Shown one piece after another: positions 63,284 to 64,000 of a stretch of 64,000 nt of DNA. Location of the stretch: assembly GCA_035545735.1 (NCBI GenBank), contig DASZXS010000063.1:1-64000 (forward strand). The letters are read 5' to 3'. Source of the DNA: JAJYKC01 sp035545735 (lineage in GTDB: Bacteria > Acidobacteriota > Terriglobia > Bryobacterales > Bryobacteraceae). Numbering within the stretch: the stretch's first letter is position 1; each line of letters starts with the position of its first letter. The position numbers and the translations under genes are program-made. The notes beneath the pieces are model-generated. The model saw only the letters and a program-made list of their open reading frames with translations, did not search any database and was not told the DNA's origin.

Positions 63284-64000
63284 ATGAGGTTTTACAGGCT
63301 TGGACGCCTGCTTATAGTACCGGTTTGTGCGTGCGCGCTGGGCGCCGCGGCTTTGTTCGCGCAGCAGCCCGCACCCAAACCGGCTGAGCCCGCGCAGCAG
63401 CAACCCCAGCAGACAAAACCAGAACCAAAACAAGCGAATCCTTTCGAGACCGTTCCAACGGCGAAGGAGCCCGAACCCCAACAGCCTAAGCTGCAGCCGC
63501 CGCCCAAAGGCGAGGCGCCCGCCGCCGCGCCGGTTGAGAACGACCAGATTGAGGCCATCGAGTTCCGGGGGGCGCGCCGCGTTCCACAGGACACTCTGCG
63601 CGCCTTAATTCACAGCCGCGTGGGAGACAAGCTCAACGACGACACCATTCAGCGGGATTTTTCCGCCCTCTGGAATAGCCACCGCTTCGACGACCTGAAA
63701 GTCGAAAAGCTCCGCGGCGAGAAGGGTTGGATCCTTCGCTGGGAAGTAACCGAGCGGCCGGTGGTACGGTCGATCACCTACGAAGGCAACAAGTCCGTCA
63801 GCGTCTCCGACATTCTGGACCGCTACAAGGAGCGCAAGGTCGGACTGGTGGTGGAATCCCAGTACGATCCGGCCAAAATCCAGCGCGCCCGGAACGTGCT
63901 GCTGGAATTGCTGGCCGAGCGCGGACATCAGTACGCCACGGTAACCCCGGAACTCCATCAGGTGCCGCCCGCCTCCCTCAGCCTCATTTTCAAAGTGAAT
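63284..64000 (+). CDS. bamA: BamA-type Omp85 assembly factor, 5' part
   Basis: The frame is open from ATG 63284 to the right edge of the window (239 codons). A signal peptide (RLGRLLIVPVCACALGAAALFA) is followed by about 60 residues of Pro/Gln-rich linker and then POTRA domains (IEAIEFRGARRVPQDTLRALI, VVRSITYEGNKSVSVSDIL, YDPAKIQRARNVLLELLAERG). It inserts outer-membrane proteins. The Pro/Gln-rich linker between signal and POTRA1 is longer than usual. Confidence 0.88.
   Translation, partial: MRFYRLGRLLIVPVCACALGAAALFAQQPAPKPAEPAQQQPQQTKPEPKQANPFETVPTAKEPEPQQPKLQPPPKGEAPAAAPVENDQIEAIEFRGARRVPQDTLRALIHSRVGDKLNDDTIQRDFSALWNSHRFDDLKVEKLRGEKGWILRWEVTERPVVRSITYEGNKSVSVSDILDRYKERKVGLVVESQYDPAKIQRARNVLLELLAERGHQYATVTPELHQVPPASLSLIFKVN

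Noticed and set aside
63099..63284. 61-codon frame ending at the bamA start
   Set aside because: Mixed third-position composition, no family pattern and no clear ribosome site. It is more likely the bamA leader.

Overview
The window looks like one high-GC chromosomal segment of an acidobacterium, most probably of the Bryobacterales (Solibacter/Bryobacter type). This placement is inferred from gene content, not from a marker search. The supporting features are two very long Oar-like TonB-dependent receptors with an N-terminal carboxypeptidase-regulatory-like domain, long TPR proteins, many Tat-type exported enzymes whose signal starts with RR, a multiheme cytochrome c fused to TPRs, a DUF4838 glycosidase, an acidobacterial-style BON/DUF5666 complement, and strong GC bias at third codon positions. 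Both ends cut genes: an exported protein of unknown function on the left and the start of bamA on the right. I found no tRNA, rRNA or CRISPR array.

Layout. Positions 1-11059 (all minus strand) hold a LacI regulator followed by an Oar-like receptor and a giant TPR protein, plus a heptaheme cytochrome and a membrane protein with a long disordered tail. Positions 11983-19290 form a compact island: a subtilisin-like protease coupled to an alpha/beta hydrolase, three different TIR-domain proteins (TIR-TM-beta domain, TIR-TPR, TIR-TM-FGE-like) and a small SLOG-family protein that shares an operon with TIR-TPR. This is the strongest candidate for an undescribed conflict or signalling system. Positions 19423-23947 are an overlapping four-gene operon for oxidative sugar or sugar-acid catabolism (gluconate-dehydrogenase-like subunit, GMC oxidoreductase, FAH-type dehydratase, ketoglutarate semialdehyde dehydrogenase). 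Positions 23975-44853 are metabolic and surface genes: a DUF4838 hydrolase, a beta-helix protein, dipeptidase, nagA, ilvE, a proC-rocD ornithine/proline operon, an SMP-30 lactonase-like protein, a HAD phosphatase, a glycosyltransferase, an acyltransferase, a sulfatase, a second Oar-like receptor with a DUF5666 partner, and a BON protein. Positions 44904-48587 are the conserved phoH-ybeY-corC-era housekeeping operon. Positions 49540-50062 hold wreckage of an IS630 transposase and a PIN toxin-antitoxin pair. Positions 50543-64000 contain alaS with a YpdA-like reductase, an epimerase-like protein, then ugd, a glycosyltransferase, a Wza-like protein, a chain-length regulator and a BY-kinase for exopolysaccharide, an orphan ketoacyl synthase, and bamA.

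How it works together (inference). The organism appears to be a carbohydrate scavenger with outer-membrane receptors and exported hydrolases feeding sugar oxidation. It also makes an exopolysaccharide. Several genes have a TANNNT element only 4-7 nt before their start codon and no Shine-Dalgarno sequence, which suggests frequent leaderless transcription.
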